A DNA stretch of 46,846 bases, taken from Rhizorhabdus sp. (GTDB lineage Bacteria; Pseudomonadota; Alphaproteobacteria; Sphingomonadales; Sphingomonadaceae). The notes below the pieces were generated by a model that ran no database searches, was not told where the DNA came from, and saw only the letters and a list, made by a program, of their open reading frames with translations. The stretch lies in contig NZ_JAGMXV010000012.1 in the NCBI RefSeq assembly GCF_018006725.1, positions 1 through 46,846 of the forward strand. Direction: 5' to 3'. Position numbers and translations under genes: made by a program. Positions 26,011-35,382 of the stretch are shown here, in pieces; position 1 is the stretch's first letter; each line of letters begins with the position of its first letter.

Positions 26011-26640
26011 ATGGCGTTCTCGCTTCCTCCCCTTCCGTTCGACCGCACGGCTCTGGAGCCAATATTGTCGGCCGAAAGTTTCGACTATCATCATGGCAAG
26101 CATCACCAGGCCTATGTGGACAAGGTCAATGGCTGGCTCGATGAAAAGGGCCTCAACGGCAAGTCGCTGGTCGAAATCGTCAAGCTGGCCAAGGACATGG
26201 GCGACAAGCCGCTGTCGAACAACGCCGGCCAGATCTGGAACCATAATTTCTTCTGGCAGTGCCTGGCCCCCGAGGGCTCGACCAAGCCGTCGGACAAGCT
26301 GGCGAAGATGATCGAAGCGAGCTTCGGCAGCCAGGAGGAGCTGGTGAAGAAGCTGTCCGCTGAAGCGGTCGGCCATTTCGGCAGTGGCTGGGCCTGGCTC
26401 GCGCTCGCAGGCGACAAGCTGGTGATCATCTCGCTCCACGATGGCGAGACGCCCCTCACCCACAGCGATCTCAAGCCGCTGCTGACGCTCGATGTGTGGG
26501 AGCATGCCTATTATATCGACTATCGCAATGCGCGGCCGAAGTTCGCCGAGTCCGTGCTCGGCAAGGTCGTGAACTGGGACTTCGTCTCGCGCAATGTCGA
26601 GGGCGACGCTGTCGCGGCAGCCGATCTTCCCGCCGCCTGA
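26011..26640 (+). CDS. sodB: Superoxide dismutase, Fe/Mn type
   Basis: A 209-residue enzyme that dismutates superoxide in the cytoplasm. Metal ligands: H27 in FDYHHGKHHQAYV, H78 in NNAGQIWNHNFFW, and the D and H of DVWEHAYYIDYRNARP. The Q in the FGSGWAWL region and the overall size fit the iron-type SodB. ATG 26011 is preferred because GGAG lies seven bases before it; the frame is open back to 25855 without conservation. The 236 bases upstream hold no other gene. Confidence 0.96.
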   Translation: MAFSLPPLPFDRTALEPILSAESFDYHHGKHHQAYVDKVNGWLDEKGLNGKSLVEIVKLAKDMGDKPLSNNAGQIWNHNFFWQCLAPEGSTKPSDKLAKMIEASFGSQEELVKKLSAEAVGHFGSGWAWLALAGDKLVIISLHDGETPLTHSDLKPLLTLDVWEHAYYIDYRNARPKFAESVLGKVVNWDFVSRNVEGDAVAAADLPAA

Positions 26641-26648
26641 GGTCCGGG

Positions 26649-26673
26649 GCGCCCCCTTCCCGGGAGGGGGCGC
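26649..26673. terminator. GC hairpin between sodB and the MCP gene
   Basis: GCGCCCCC and GGGGGCGC are perfect 8-base arms around a 9-base loop. It lies directly after sodB and touches the stop of the convergent MCP gene. No T-run. Confidence 0.6.
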
Positions 26674-27980
26674 TACGCCTCTTCGATCTCGTCCAGAAAA
26701 CGCCCCAATCTCTGCCGCAGCCGGGCGGCGCCATCGGTCAACGATCGGGCGATCCCGGAAATCTGTTCGGCACCCGATGCCGCATCGGCCGCGCTGCCGC
26801 TGATCTCCGAGGCCTGGGTGCGGATACGCTCATTGGCTCCTGCGGCATCCCGCACATTGGCGCTGACCGCCTCGCCCACCAGCCGATTGCGCTCGACTGC
26901 CGCATCTACGGTGGCGGACAGATCGTCGAGCGCCGCGATGGCAGCCTCGATCCCGGCCTGTCCTGCGGCAACGCTGCCGACCCCGCTGCGCACGCTGTCG
27001 ATCCGGGCCGCGATCAGGCCCACCGAATCCCGCGTCTGGCGGGCGAGCGCCTTCACCTCTGACGCGACGATGGCGAAGCCCCGGCCAGCTTCGCCGGCGC
27101 GTGCCGCCTCGATCGTCGCGTTGAGCGCGAGCAGGTTGATCCGGCGGGCAACGGCATCGATCGTCTCGACCACCGCCCCGATCTCGTCGGTCGTCTGACC
27201 TAGCTGGCGCGCACGGCGGCCGCCTTCCTCGATCATGCCCGCGACGTGCAGAGTCGACGCGCGCGCCGCCGCCATCTCGCTGCTCAACTGGCTGAGTGCC
27301 GCGACAAGCTCCCTGCCCTGTTCGGCAACAACCCCGACATTGTCGGCTGCCTGGCCGGCAGCCGCCATTACTGACAGGCCCTTGGCGCCCACATCGCGCG
27401 CGCGCGCGCCCATGCGGCCTGCGCTTTCCTCAAGCGCCGACGACGCCCCGATCATGTCGCCTGACAAGGCCGCCGCCTCCGCGCGCATCGCGCTGGACGC
27501 CTCTCCGATGCGGCGCAGTCTCGCAGCCCGCCGCGAAGCCAGCGCCGCCTCCCGGTCAGCAGCCAGCCTGAGCAAGGTACGCCCGCTGAGCGCTCCGACG
27601 AAGCGGGTGTCGCGCGTGAGGAGAATGGCATCATGCCCGTCGCCCTGTGAGACGAGCGCGAAGAGTTCACCGAGCGGCGCGTCGGCCTCGGCCACCGGCA
27701 CCGCGCTGACGAAGCCGTCGAGGCGACGATAAAGACTGTGGTTGCAGAGCAGGGCATGGCCAAAGGGGTTGAGCAGGAGCCTGCGCACATCGCGCTCGAG
27801 CACCGCCCCGAGCGGCCGGCCCTCGCCATCCACCACGGGAAGCGCCTCCAGGTCCGGACAATCGCGGAAACAGGCGATCACGTCACGGACGCCGGCATCC
27901 GCCCCGACCGATCGGGTGATCATCGCCGAGCGCAGACTCTCGTCCACCCTCGCGGGCATGATCGCCATATCGAAGCTCAT
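26673..27980 (-). CDS. Soluble methyl-accepting chemotaxis protein with CBS domains
   Basis: A 435-residue receptor with no membrane helix. Residues 1 to about 150 look like a CBS pair ([22 protein letters not shown], then a second half ending in [21 protein letters not shown]). A long coiled coil follows. The signalling tip at residues 281-316 is canonical: [17 protein letters not shown], then [21 protein letters not shown] domains bind adenosine nucleotides, so it may report energy state or c-di-nucleotides to the chemotaxis kinase. GGAGGAGG precedes the start. No che genes are nearby. Confidence 0.87.
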   Translation of the reverse strand: MSFDMAIMPARVDESLRSAMITRSVGADAGVRDVIACFRDCPDLEALPVVDGEGRPLGAVLERDVRRLLLNPFGHALLCNHSLYRRLDGFVSAVPVAEADAPLGELFALVSQGDGHDAILLTRDTRFVGALSGRTLLRLAADREAALASRRAARLRRIGEASSAMRAEAAALSGDMIGASSALEESAGRMGARARDVGAKGLSVMAAAGQAADNVGVVAEQGRELVAALSQLSSEMAAARASTLHVAGMIEEGGRRARQLGQTTDEIGAVVETIDAVARRINLLALNATIEAARAGEAGRGFAIVASEVKALARQTRDSVGLIAARIDSVRSGVGSVAAGQAGIEAAIAALDDLSATVDAAVERNRLVGEAVSANVRDAAGANERIRTQASEISGSAADAASGAEQISGIARSLTDGAARLRQRLGRFLDEIEEA

Positions 27981-28088
27981 CGACGCCTCCTCCGCCCCAA
28001 CTCCTAGGCGGCGCTGGTAAACGGAAGGTAAGCCCAGCGTTACAGTTCGATGAAACTTATATGAAATACAGAGGCTTAGAAGAAGGAC

Positions 28089-28703
28089 TCAACCTTGGGG
28101 CGGCAACGCCGCATCCTCGGCCGTCTCGCTGTTCAGCCCGTGCCGCATCAGCATCGGCACATTCGCGATGGCGAACAGGATCGTCGCGGGGAGCGCCCCC
28201 CACAGCTTATAGCCGAGCCAGAATTCCATGCTGGTCGACCGCCATACGAGCTCGTTCGCTACCGCCATGGCCACGAAGAAGATCGCCCAGTTGCGCGTGA
28301 GCTTGGTCCAGCCGAGGTCGGTGAGACCCGGATAGGCCTGGCCGAGGACGAGCTTGAGCGTCGGCCGGTCGGTGTAGAGGCCGAAGCCGAGAATGCCGGC
28401 GACCATCAGATAATAGACGGTCGGCTTCATCTTGATGAAGGTCGCGTCGTGCAGCCACACGGTCAGGCCACCGAAGACCGCGACCATCACGCCCGAGAAG
28501 AGCAGCATCGGCGAGATGCGGCGCGTCCTTATCCACGACGCCGCGATGGCGACGAAGGTAGCCCCCATGAAGATCGCAGTCGCCCGAACAACGTCCTTGG
28601 TCAGCCACCACGCCGACAGATAGACGACCAGCGGCCCCAGATCGATCAGCAGCTTGAGGCCCGAGCCGGCCTCGCGCTCGGGCGCAGACGTCGCCCCGCT
28701 CAT
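28089..28703 (-). CDS. yciB: Inner membrane-spanning protein YciB (septation protein A)
   Basis: A 204-residue protein with five or six helices. Family marks: LLIDLGPLVVYLSAWWLT, KPTVYYLMVAGILGFG, LTRNWAIFFVAMAVANELVWR. The family (also called IspZ) affects cell-envelope synthesis and division. Its start overlaps the ftsY stop by four bases (ATGA), an arrangement common in alphaproteobacteria. It is last in the dapF-mtaB-ftsY-yciB unit. Confidence 0.93.
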   Translation of the reverse strand: MSGATSAPEREAGSGLKLLIDLGPLVVYLSAWWLTKDVVRATAIFMGATFVAIAASWIRTRRISPMLLFSGVMVAVFGGLTVWLHDATFIKMKPTVYYLMVAGILGFGLYTDRPTLKLVLGQAYPGLTDLGWTKLTRNWAIFFVAMAVANELVWRSTSMEFWLGYKLWGALPATILFAIANVPMLMRHGLNSETAEDAALPPQG

Positions 28704-29635
28704 TTCGCGATCCTCTCGAGGCCCGCAATGGCGCGCGCCACCTCGCCCGGATCGAAGGGCTTGAGGTCATCGATCGACTCGCCGAGACCGATCGCATGGA
28801 CCGGCAGACCGTAACGCTCGGCCGCCGCGACCAGCACGCCGCCACGCGCCGTTCCGTCGAGCTTGGTCATAACCAGGCCGGTGACCCCGGCGGCTTCCTT
28901 GAAGATCTCGATCTGGCTCAGCGCATTCTGACCCGTCGTCGCATCGAGCACGAGCAGCACGTCATGCGGCGCGGCGGGGTTGAGCCGGCCGAGAACGCGC
29001 CGGATCTTGCCGAGTTCGTCCATCAGGCCGGTCTTGTTCTGCAGCCGGCCGGCGGTGTCGACGATCAGCACGTCGATGCCCTTCTCGGTCCCCTGCTTGA
29101 CGCCCTCGAAGACCAGGCTGGCAGCGTCGCCGCCTTCTTGCCCGCTGATGATCGGAATACCGATGCGGTCGGCCCAGACCTTCAACTGTCCGATCGCTGC
29201 CGCGCGAAAGGTGTCGCCGGCGACAAGCATCACCGCATAGTCCTGTTCCTGCAGCCAGTGCGCCAGCTTGGCGATCGTCGTGGTCTTGCCCGATCCGTTG
29301 ACCCCGATCACCAGGATCACCTGCGGACGCGGAAAAGCCTCGATCTCCAGCGGCTTGGCGGCAGGCGCCAAAACCTTTTCGATCTCCTGCGCGACGATCT
29401 CGCGCAGACGACGCTCGTCGAGACCCTTCTCGAACATTTCGCCGGCCAGCCGCTCGCGGATGCGCCGCGAGGTCGCCGGGCCGAGGTCGGACGCAATCAG
29501 CGCCTCCTCGATCTCGTCGAGCGTGGCGTCGTCGAGCGCGGCCTTGCCGAACAGGCCGGTCAGATTTTCGCCCAGCCGGTCGGAAGTCTTCCGGAACCCC
29601 CCGAACAGCTTTTCGTGCCAGCGCAATTCGCTCAT
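28700..29635 (-). CDS. ftsY: Signal recognition particle receptor FtsY
   Basis: A 311-residue SRP receptor GTPase that docks SRP-ribosome complexes at the membrane. NG domain motifs: GVNGSGKTTTIAKLA, DTAGRLQNK, TKLDGTARGG. The long acidic A domain of E. coli FtsY is missing; the protein starts near an amphipathic helix (KLFGGFRKTSDRLGENL). Its partner Ffh is encoded at 35523. It overlaps mtaB by four bases on the upstream side. Confidence 0.97.
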   Translation of the reverse strand: MSELRWHEKLFGGFRKTSDRLGENLTGLFGKAALDDATLDEIEEALIASDLGPATSRRIRERLAGEMFEKGLDERRLREIVAQEIEKVLAPAAKPLEIEAFPRPQVILVIGVNGSGKTTTIAKLAHWLQEQDYAVMLVAGDTFRAAAIGQLKVWADRIGIPIISGQEGGDAASLVFEGVKQGTEKGIDVLIVDTAGRLQNKTGLMDELGKIRRVLGRLNPAAPHDVLLVLDATTGQNALSQIEIFKEAAGVTGLVMTKLDGTARGGVLVAAAERYGLPVHAIGLGESIDDLKPFDPGEVARAIAGLERIAK

Positions 29636-30879
29636 TCGATCCTGCCTGTTAAGCCATGCTCGTCATGGCCGGTGATGGTTGCCTCGGCGATGCTCCCTAC
29701 GCGCGGGATGGTGCCTTCGATCCGGACGCGGGCGAAATTGGGCGCATGGCCGACCCCGCCGCGCTCGACCAGCAGGCTTTGCTGCGTGCCGACGAGACTG
29801 GCGAGCCAGCGCCTTCGCCGCGCTTCGCCGCGCTCGCGCAAGGCCTCGGCACGGGCACGAACCACCGCGGGCGAAAGCTGCGGCATGCGCGCGGCCGGCG
29901 TGCCTGCGCGCGGCGAATAGGGAAAGACATGCGCGAAGACGATGTCGCAATCATCGATCAGGGCTGCGCTGTTGGCCGCCATCCCCTCGTCCTCGGTCGG
30001 GAAGCCGGCGATCAGGTCGGCGCCGATCGCGATCTCGGGCCGGGCGGCCTTGAGACGCTGGACCATCGCCACGGCATGCGCGCGGTCATGGCGGCGCTTC
30101 ATCCGCTTGAGGATCATGTCGTCCCCGGCCTGCAACGACAGGTGCAGATGTGGCATGATCCGGCTCTCGCCGGTCAGCAGCGCGAACAGCCGGTCGTCGA
30201 TCTCGACCGAGTCGAGCGACGACAGACGCAGGCGGCGCAGGCCGGGCACATGGGTCAGGATGCGTTCGACCAGTTGTCCCAGCGTAGGGCTGCCTGGCAG
30301 GTCGGGGCCATAGCTGGTCAGGTCGACACCCGTGAGCACGACCTCGGCATGGCCCTGGTCGACCAGCGCCCGGATTCGGTCGACCACCAGTCCGGCGGGA
30401 ACGGAGCGGCTGTTTCCGCGCCCTTGCGGGATGGCGCAGAAGGTACAACGATGATCGCAGCCATTCTGGACCTCGACGAACGCGCGCGCATGGCCTGCAA
30501 AGGCGGAGGCCATATGCCCGGCAGTCTCGCGCAGTTCCATGATGTCGGAGACATGGATGTCCGCCACCGGCCCGCGTTCGAAGGCGAGCAGGTCGGGCCG
30601 CCCCTTCTCCGCATTGCCGATCACGCGCGCTACCTCGGGCATCGCGGCGAAGGTCGCCGGGTCGATCTGCGCGGCACAGCCGGTGACGACGATGCGCGCA
30701 TCGGGGCGCCGGCGGGCCGCGCGACGGATCGCCTGGCGGGTGCGGGTGACGGCCTCGTTGGTGACGGCGCAGCTGTTGACGATGATCAGGTCGTCGTCGC
30801 CCGCCGCCGCCGCGCGCATCGCCTCGCTCTCGGCGATGTTGAGCCGACAGCCCAGGGTGATCAGCTCGGGGCCGCTCAT
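29632..30879 (-). CDS. mtaB: tRNA t6A37 methylthiotransferase MtaB
   Basis: A 415-residue radical-SAM enzyme that adds a methylthio group to threonylcarbamoyl-adenosine 37 of tRNAs. N-terminal cluster cysteines lie in NSCAVTNEA and TGCAAQID. The radical-SAM motif CDHRCTFC is in NGCDHRCTFCAIPQGRGNSRS. A C-terminal TRAM-like end follows (RVGSIAEATITGHDEHGLTG). Start and stop overlap dapF and ftsY, so the four genes form one translationally coupled unit. Confidence 0.95.
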   Translation of the reverse strand: MSGPELITLGCRLNIAESEAMRAAAAGDDDLIIVNSCAVTNEAVTRTRQAIRRAARRRPDARIVVTGCAAQIDPATFAAMPEVARVIGNAEKGRPDLLAFERGPVADIHVSDIMELRETAGHMASAFAGHARAFVEVQNGCDHRCTFCAIPQGRGNSRSVPAGLVVDRIRALVDQGHAEVVLTGVDLTSYGPDLPGSPTLGQLVERILTHVPGLRRLRLSSLDSVEIDDRLFALLTGESRIMPHLHLSLQAGDDMILKRMKRRHDRAHAVAMVQRLKAARPEIAIGADLIAGFPTEDEGMAANSAALIDDCDIVFAHVFPYSPRAGTPAARMPQLSPAVVRARAEALRERGEARRRRWLASLVGTQQSLLVERGGVGHAPNFARVRIEGTIPRVGSIAEATITGHDEHGLTGRIE

Positions 30880-31694
30880 CAGAGCGCTCCCATATCCGAC
30901 CCGAGATCGAGCTCACCGGTAAAGACATGGGTGGCGGGACCGGTCATCCGCACCGGGCGACCCGGCGCCCAGTCGATGGTCAGCGGTCCGCCCGGCAGCG
31001 TCACCCGGACCGGCGAGTCGACGAGACCGGCGCGGATCGCCGCGACCGCCGTCGCACAGGCGCCGGTGCCGCAGGCATCGGTCAGACCCACGCCGCGCTC
31101 CCACACGCGCAGCCGGATATCGGAGCGGCTGTCGACGGTGGCGACGTTGACGTTGATCTTCGCCGGAAACAGCGGGTCGGTCTCGATCAGCGGGCCGAGC
31201 CGGTCCAGCGGCACCGCATCCGTCTCCTCCACGAAGAAGATAAGGTGCGGATTGCCGACATTCACCGCAGCAGGAGCCTCCAGCATTTCCCAGCCGACCG
31301 GCATTGTCCGCGTGTCCATCGCATAGGCCAGCGGTATCGCATCCCAGTCGAAGCGTGGCTCGACCAGGTCGACCGCAACCGCATCGCCATCCGCCTGCCC
31401 CTCGAGCATTCCGCCGAGCGTCTCCAGCCGCGCCGTCCCGCCCAGCAGGCTCACGACGCAGCGGGTCGCGTTGCCGCAGGCTTCGACCTCGCTGCCATCG
31501 GCGTTGAAGATGCGCATCCTGGCATCGGCGACGTCGGACGGTTCCAGCAGGATCAGCTGATCGCAGCCGACCCCGGTCTTGCGATCGGCGATCGCCCGGA
31601 CGCGTCCGGAAGCGAGCTCGACCGCGCCGTCGCGCGCGTCGATCACGACGAAGTCGTTGCCCAGACCGTGCATCTTGTGAAAGCGAAGCTTCAT
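30879..31694 (-). CDS. dapF: Diaminopimelate epimerase
   Basis: A 271-residue cofactor-free epimerase making meso-diaminopimelate for lysine and peptidoglycan. The two catalytic cysteines are in EACGNATRCVV and DACGTGACATA. Start MKLRFHKMHGLGNDFVVID is canonical. It begins the dapF-mtaB-ftsY-yciB unit. The asd product at 40454 feeds the same pathway. Confidence 0.97.
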   Translation of the reverse strand: MKLRFHKMHGLGNDFVVIDARDGAVELASGRVRAIADRKTGVGCDQLILLEPSDVADARMRIFNADGSEVEACGNATRCVVSLLGGTARLETLGGMLEGQADGDAVAVDLVEPRFDWDAIPLAYAMDTRTMPVGWEMLEAPAAVNVGNPHLIFFVEETDAVPLDRLGPLIETDPLFPAKINVNVATVDSRSDIRLRVWERGVGLTDACGTGACATAVAAIRAGLVDSPVRVTLPGGPLTIDWAPGRPVRMTGPATHVFTGELDLGSDMGAL

Positions 31695-31758
31695 GGCCCG
31701 CGCGGCTTAAGGTTTCAGGGCGACGAAGTCCACAGGCGGGCCCGTAGCTGCAGCGGGA

Positions 31759-33402
31759 TCAGGCGCGCTTCTTGCGGCCCTGGCGCATCGCCACGACGCC
31801 ACCCGCCACCGCACTGGGGCTGGCGGCGATCAACTGCCCGCGTCCGGCGAGCAGCCCACGCGTGTTGCGCGCCGGCGCCGCGCGGCCGAAATGCCAGCCC
31901 TGGACGGTCAGATTACCGATCTCGCCCAGCAGCGCCGCAATCTCGGCATTCTCGACGCCTTCGGCGACTACCTCGATATTCAGTCCCTCGGCCAGCGAGA
32001 CGATCATGCGGACGAGCGCGGCGGCATCGGCATCCTCGACCATGCGCAGAACGAAGCTGCGGTCGATCTTAACCCGGTCGAGCGGCATGGCGCGCAAATG
32101 CGTCAGGCTGGAATAGCCCGTGCCGAAATCGTCGAGTGCGACACGGATGCCCTGATTCTTGAGACTGGCGATGATCGCCAGCGCAAAGCCCTGATTTTCG
32201 AGCAGTGCAGCCTCTGTGATTTCGATCTCCAGACGCTCGGCCGGAAAGTTGAGTTCGGTCAGCAGCTTGACGATCTTCTGTGCGAGCCAAGGGTCGCGCA
32301 TCTGCGTCGGGCTGATGTTGACCGCCAGGATGAGCGCCGGATCCCATTGGCGAGCCTCGGCGATCGCCGCGCGCATCACCGACATCGACAGTTCCCCGAT
32401 CAGGCCCGATTCGTCGGCGACCGGTATGAACACTGCCGGCTCGATCACGCCATGGTCGGGATGCTCCCAGCGCGCCAGCACCTCGAAGCCGCGAATGGCG
32501 CCGGTCGCCAGATCGATCTGCGGCTCGAACCAGGGAACGATCTGTCCGCTCGGAATCCCCGCGCGCAGGCCGAGTTCGATCTCGTTTCGCAGTTCCAGCT
32601 CGCGTTCCATGCTGGAGTCGAACCAGGCACGCTGGTTTCGTCCTGCACGCTTGGCGGCATAGAGGGCTATATCCGACCGGCGCATCAGCGTGTCGATCGT
32701 GCGGCATCCCGGCTCGGTGCGGGCGATGCCGACCGAAGCGCCGATCCGCGCCTGCACGCCGCCGATGGCGAACGGCTCCTTCATGCGCGCCAGGATCGCG
32801 TCGGCGACGCTTTCGACGGCGGACGGATCGTCGGGGTTGAACGGGAAAGCACAGGCGAACTCGTCTCCGCCGAGCCGGGCGGCAAGCGCATTGTCCGGAA
32901 GCGGTGCCACGATCGCGTCGGATGCCGCGCGCAGCAGCTGATCGCCCGCCAGGTGCCCATGCATATCATTGACCGACTTGAAATGGTCGAGGTCGATCAT
33001 CAGCATCGCCAGCGATCCGTTGCGCGGCAGCACCTGATCGATCAACCGGGCGCCCGCCTCGGCCAGCGCCCGCCTGTTAAGCATGCCGGTCAACGGATCG
33101 GAGGTCGCCAGTTCGCTCGCCCGCGCCTCGGCGGCACGTCGCAGCTCGACCTCATATTTGAGCGCGCGATAGCGCCGCCATCCGAGCAGCATCAGGGCAA
33201 TGTTCAACAGCAGGACGGAGATGGTGAGATTGTCGGCGACCGAGAGAGCCGCCCCATCGGCGCGAATCAGCGTACCGCCCACGCTCAGTGCAGAAACGAT
33301 CACAAGCAGGACGGCGGCGATGGTGACACCCGCCGCGAGCAAGTCACGACGGTCGCGGACGGGGCGCGCGGACGGGCCCTCCCCCAGCATCCTGTCGTGC
33401 AT
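31759..33402 (-). CDS. Membrane GGDEF-EAL c-di-GMP protein
   Basis: A 547-residue protein with two N-terminal helices (VTIAAVLLVIVSALSVGG and ISVLLLNIALMLL). The GGDEF domain follows with an intact LGGDEF and no RxxD inhibitory site. The EAL domain reads EVLARWEHP, with valine in place of alanine. Its metal and catalytic residues look complete: AVNISPTQM, EITEAALL, LDDFGTGYSSL, KIDRSF, EGVEN. It may both make and break c-di-GMP. ATG 33402 has GGAG six bases upstream; the open frame to 33510 is not needed. Confidence 0.9.
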   Translation of the reverse strand: MHDRMLGEGPSARPVRDRRDLLAAGVTIAAVLLVIVSALSVGGTLIRADGAALSVADNLTISVLLLNIALMLLGWRRYRALKYEVELRRAAEARASELATSDPLTGMLNRRALAEAGARLIDQVLPRNGSLAMLMIDLDHFKSVNDMHGHLAGDQLLRAASDAIVAPLPDNALAARLGGDEFACAFPFNPDDPSAVESVADAILARMKEPFAIGGVQARIGASVGIARTEPGCRTIDTLMRRSDIALYAAKRAGRNQRAWFDSSMERELELRNEIELGLRAGIPSGQIVPWFEPQIDLATGAIRGFEVLARWEHPDHGVIEPAVFIPVADESGLIGELSMSVMRAAIAEARQWDPALILAVNISPTQMRDPWLAQKIVKLLTELNFPAERLEIEITEAALLENQGFALAIIASLKNQGIRVALDDFGTGYSSLTHLRAMPLDRVKIDRSFVLRMVEDADAAALVRMIVSLAEGLNIEVVAEGVENAEIAALLGEIGNLTVQGWHFGRAAPARNTRGLLAGRGQLIAASPSAVAGGVVAMRQGRKKRA

Positions 33403-33427
33403 GTCTGTCTCCGGCTGAATCGATACC

Positions 33428-33443
33428 CCGATCCTAGGATCGG
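33428..33443. promoter_or_regulatory. Perfect 16-bp palindrome upstream of GGDEF-EAL gene
   Basis: CCGATCCTAGGATCGG is an uninterrupted 8+8 palindrome 26 bases upstream of the 33402 start. It could be an operator or part of a promoter. Confidence 0.4.
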
Positions 33444-33520
33444 CTGGTTGCCAAGCCTTTAACGCGGAGCCCGGACCGCGCCTTTTCGATGGCGTCAGGC
33501 TCGCCTGCACGCCGACAGAT

Positions 33521-33535
33521 TGTAAGTTTCTTACA
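33521..33535. promoter_or_regulatory. TGTAAG-TTT-CTTACA palindrome upstream of aceA
   Basis: A perfect 6-3-6 inverted repeat in the 254-base divergent gap, 121 bases before aceA and 118 from the GGDEF-EAL start. The layout fits a TetR- or GntR-type operator. Carbon-source control of isocitrate lyase is a plausible role. Confidence 0.5.
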
Positions 33536-33656
33536 TGTTTTCACCCCTCGGCGACCTCCACCCCACTGCCCGACCCGCTTTTGCACACGCGGCCTACTGA
33601 CTTTCGGACCTTTTAGGCGTCAGTGGCGGCATAACTTGTACAGCAGGACACAGACC

Positions 33657-35252
33657 ATGAGCTATCAGGACGAAATCGCACAGGCCGAACAGCTGATCCG
33701 CCAGAAAGGTTCGCCCTGGGCCGGCATCGGCGCCGAGGCGGTCGCCCGGATGCGCCTGCAGAACCGTTTCCAGACCGGCCTCGACATCGCCCGCTACACC
33801 GCGAAGATCATGCGCGAGGACATGGCGGCCTATGACGCCGACCCCGCCAACTACACCCAGTCGCTGGGCTGCTGGCACGGCTTCATCGGGCAGCAGAAGC
33901 TGATCTCGATCAAGAAGCATTTCGGCACCACCAAGCGCCGCTACCTCTATCTGTCGGGCTGGATGGTCGCCGCACTGCGCTCCGACTTCGGCCCGCTGCC
34001 CGACCAGTCGATGCACGAGAAGACCAGCGTTCCGGCGCTGATCGAGGAGCTCTACACCTTCCTCCGTCAGGCCGATGCCCGCGAGCTGAGCCTGATGTTC
34101 CGCGACCTCGACAAGGCGCGCGAGACCGGCAATCAGGTCGAGGAACAGCGCCTGATCCACGCGATCGACAATTATCAGACGCATGTCGTGCCGATCATCG
34201 CCGACATCGATGCCGGCTTCGGCAATGCCGAGGCGACCTATCTGCTCGCCAAGAAGATGATCGAAGCCGGCGCCTGCGCGCTGCAGATCGAGAATCAGGT
34301 GTCCGACGAAAAGCAGTGCGGCCATCAGGACGGCAAGGTCACCGTGCCGCACGAGGACTTCCTCGCGAAGATCCGCGCCTGCCGCTACGCCTTCCTCGAA
34401 CTGGGCATCACCGACGGCATCATCGTTGCCCGCACCGACTCGCTCGGCGCCGGCCTGACCAAGCAGATCGCCTATTCGGCCGAACCCGGCGACATCGGCG
34501 ACCAGTATAACAGCTTCCTCGACTGCGAGGAGATCACCGACGTGTCGACGATCAACGGCGACGTCGTGATCAACCGCAACGGCAAGCTGATGCGCCCGAA
34601 GCGCCTGCGCTCCAACCTGTTCCAGTTCCGCGAGGGCACCGGCGCCGACCGCTGCGTCCTCGACTGCATCACCTCGCTGCAGAACGGCGCGGACCTGCTG
34701 TGGATCGAGACCGAGAAGCCGCACATCGAACAGATCGCCGGCATGGTCGACCGCATCCGCGAGGTCATTCCGAACGCCAAGCTGGTCTACAACAACTCGC
34801 CGTCGTTCAACTGGACGCTCAATTTCCGTCAGCAGGTTTTCGACCGCTGGCAGCAGCAGGGCAAGGACGTTTCGGCCTATGACCGCAACCGCCTGATGAG
34901 TGTCGATTATGACGGCTCGGAGCTGGCCGACGAAGCCGACGAGAAGATCCGCACCTTCCAGCGCGATGCTGCGAAGCGCGCGGGCATCTTCCACCATCTG
35001 ATCACCCTGCCGACCTACCACACCGCGGCGCTGTCGACCGACAACCTCGCCAAGGAATATTTCGGCGACGCCGGCATGCTCGGCTATGTGCTCAACGTGC
35101 AGCGGCAGGAAATCCGCCAGGGGATCGCCTGCGTGAAGCACCAGAATATGTCGGGTTCGGACATCGGCGACGACCATAAGGAATATTTCGCCGGTGAAGC
35201 CGCGCTCAAGGCCGGCGGCGTCCACAACACGATGAACCAGTTCGCGGCATAA
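33657..35252 (+). CDS. aceA: Isocitrate lyase
   Basis: A 531-residue lyase that splits isocitrate to glyoxylate and succinate, the entry to the glyoxylate shunt for growth on acetate and fatty acids. The active-site motif is KQCGH with Cys221 (in DEKQCGHQDGKVTVPHEDF). It belongs to the long class, as in Pseudomonas aeruginosa (531 residues), not the 434-residue E. coli type. Malate synthase is not in the window. It starts at ATG 33657 (MSYQDEIAQAEQLI); the frame upstream is not conserved. Confidence 0.97.
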   Translation: MSYQDEIAQAEQLIRQKGSPWAGIGAEAVARMRLQNRFQTGLDIARYTAKIMREDMAAYDADPANYTQSLGCWHGFIGQQKLISIKKHFGTTKRRYLYLSGWMVAALRSDFGPLPDQSMHEKTSVPALIEELYTFLRQADARELSLMFRDLDKARETGNQVEEQRLIHAIDNYQTHVVPIIADIDAGFGNAEATYLLAKKMIEAGACALQIENQVSDEKQCGHQDGKVTVPHEDFLAKIRACRYAFLELGITDGIIVARTDSLGAGLTKQIAYSAEPGDIGDQYNSFLDCEEITDVSTINGDVVINRNGKLMRPKRLRSNLFQFREGTGADRCVLDCITSLQNGADLLWIETEKPHIEQIAGMVDRIREVIPNAKLVYNNSPSFNWTLNFRQQVFDRWQQQGKDVSAYDRNRLMSVDYDGSELADEADEKIRTFQRDAAKRAGIFHHLITLPTYHTAALSTDNLAKEYFGDAGMLGYVLNVQRQEIRQGIACVKHQNMSGSDIGDDHKEYFAGEAALKAGGVHNTMNQFAA

Positions 35253-35280
35253 GCGGACGGCATAGGGATCGGAGAGGATC

Positions 35281-35314
35281 GGGAGGGCCCGTCGCGCAAG
35301 CGGCGGGCCCTCTT
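35281..35314 (+). terminator. Rho-independent-type terminator of aceA
   Basis: GAGGGCCCG and CGGGCCCTC are perfect 9-base arms around a 12-base loop, followed by TCTTC. It lies 28 bases after the aceA stop. Confidence 0.8.
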
Positions 35315-35353
35315 CGCATGAACGGGCCGCCCGGCGCCAACCCCATATAGAAA

Positions 35354-35382
35354 TTGCCTTTCGCGCCTTTTGCGGGTAGAGG
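35354..35382 (+). promoter_or_regulatory. Candidate promoter of ffh and structured leader
   Basis: TTGCCT at 35354 and TAGAGG at 35377 are 17 bases apart. A leader of about 130 bases follows to the ffh start; it contains GCGTCC-AC-GGACGC and a CCGGCG/CGCCGG stem. No coding frame fits this leader. Confidence 0.4.

Noticed and set aside
27735-28007. Plus-strand frames opposite the MCP N-terminus
   Set aside because: Shadow frames; the CBS-MCP frame has a strong GGAGGAGG site and canonical motifs.
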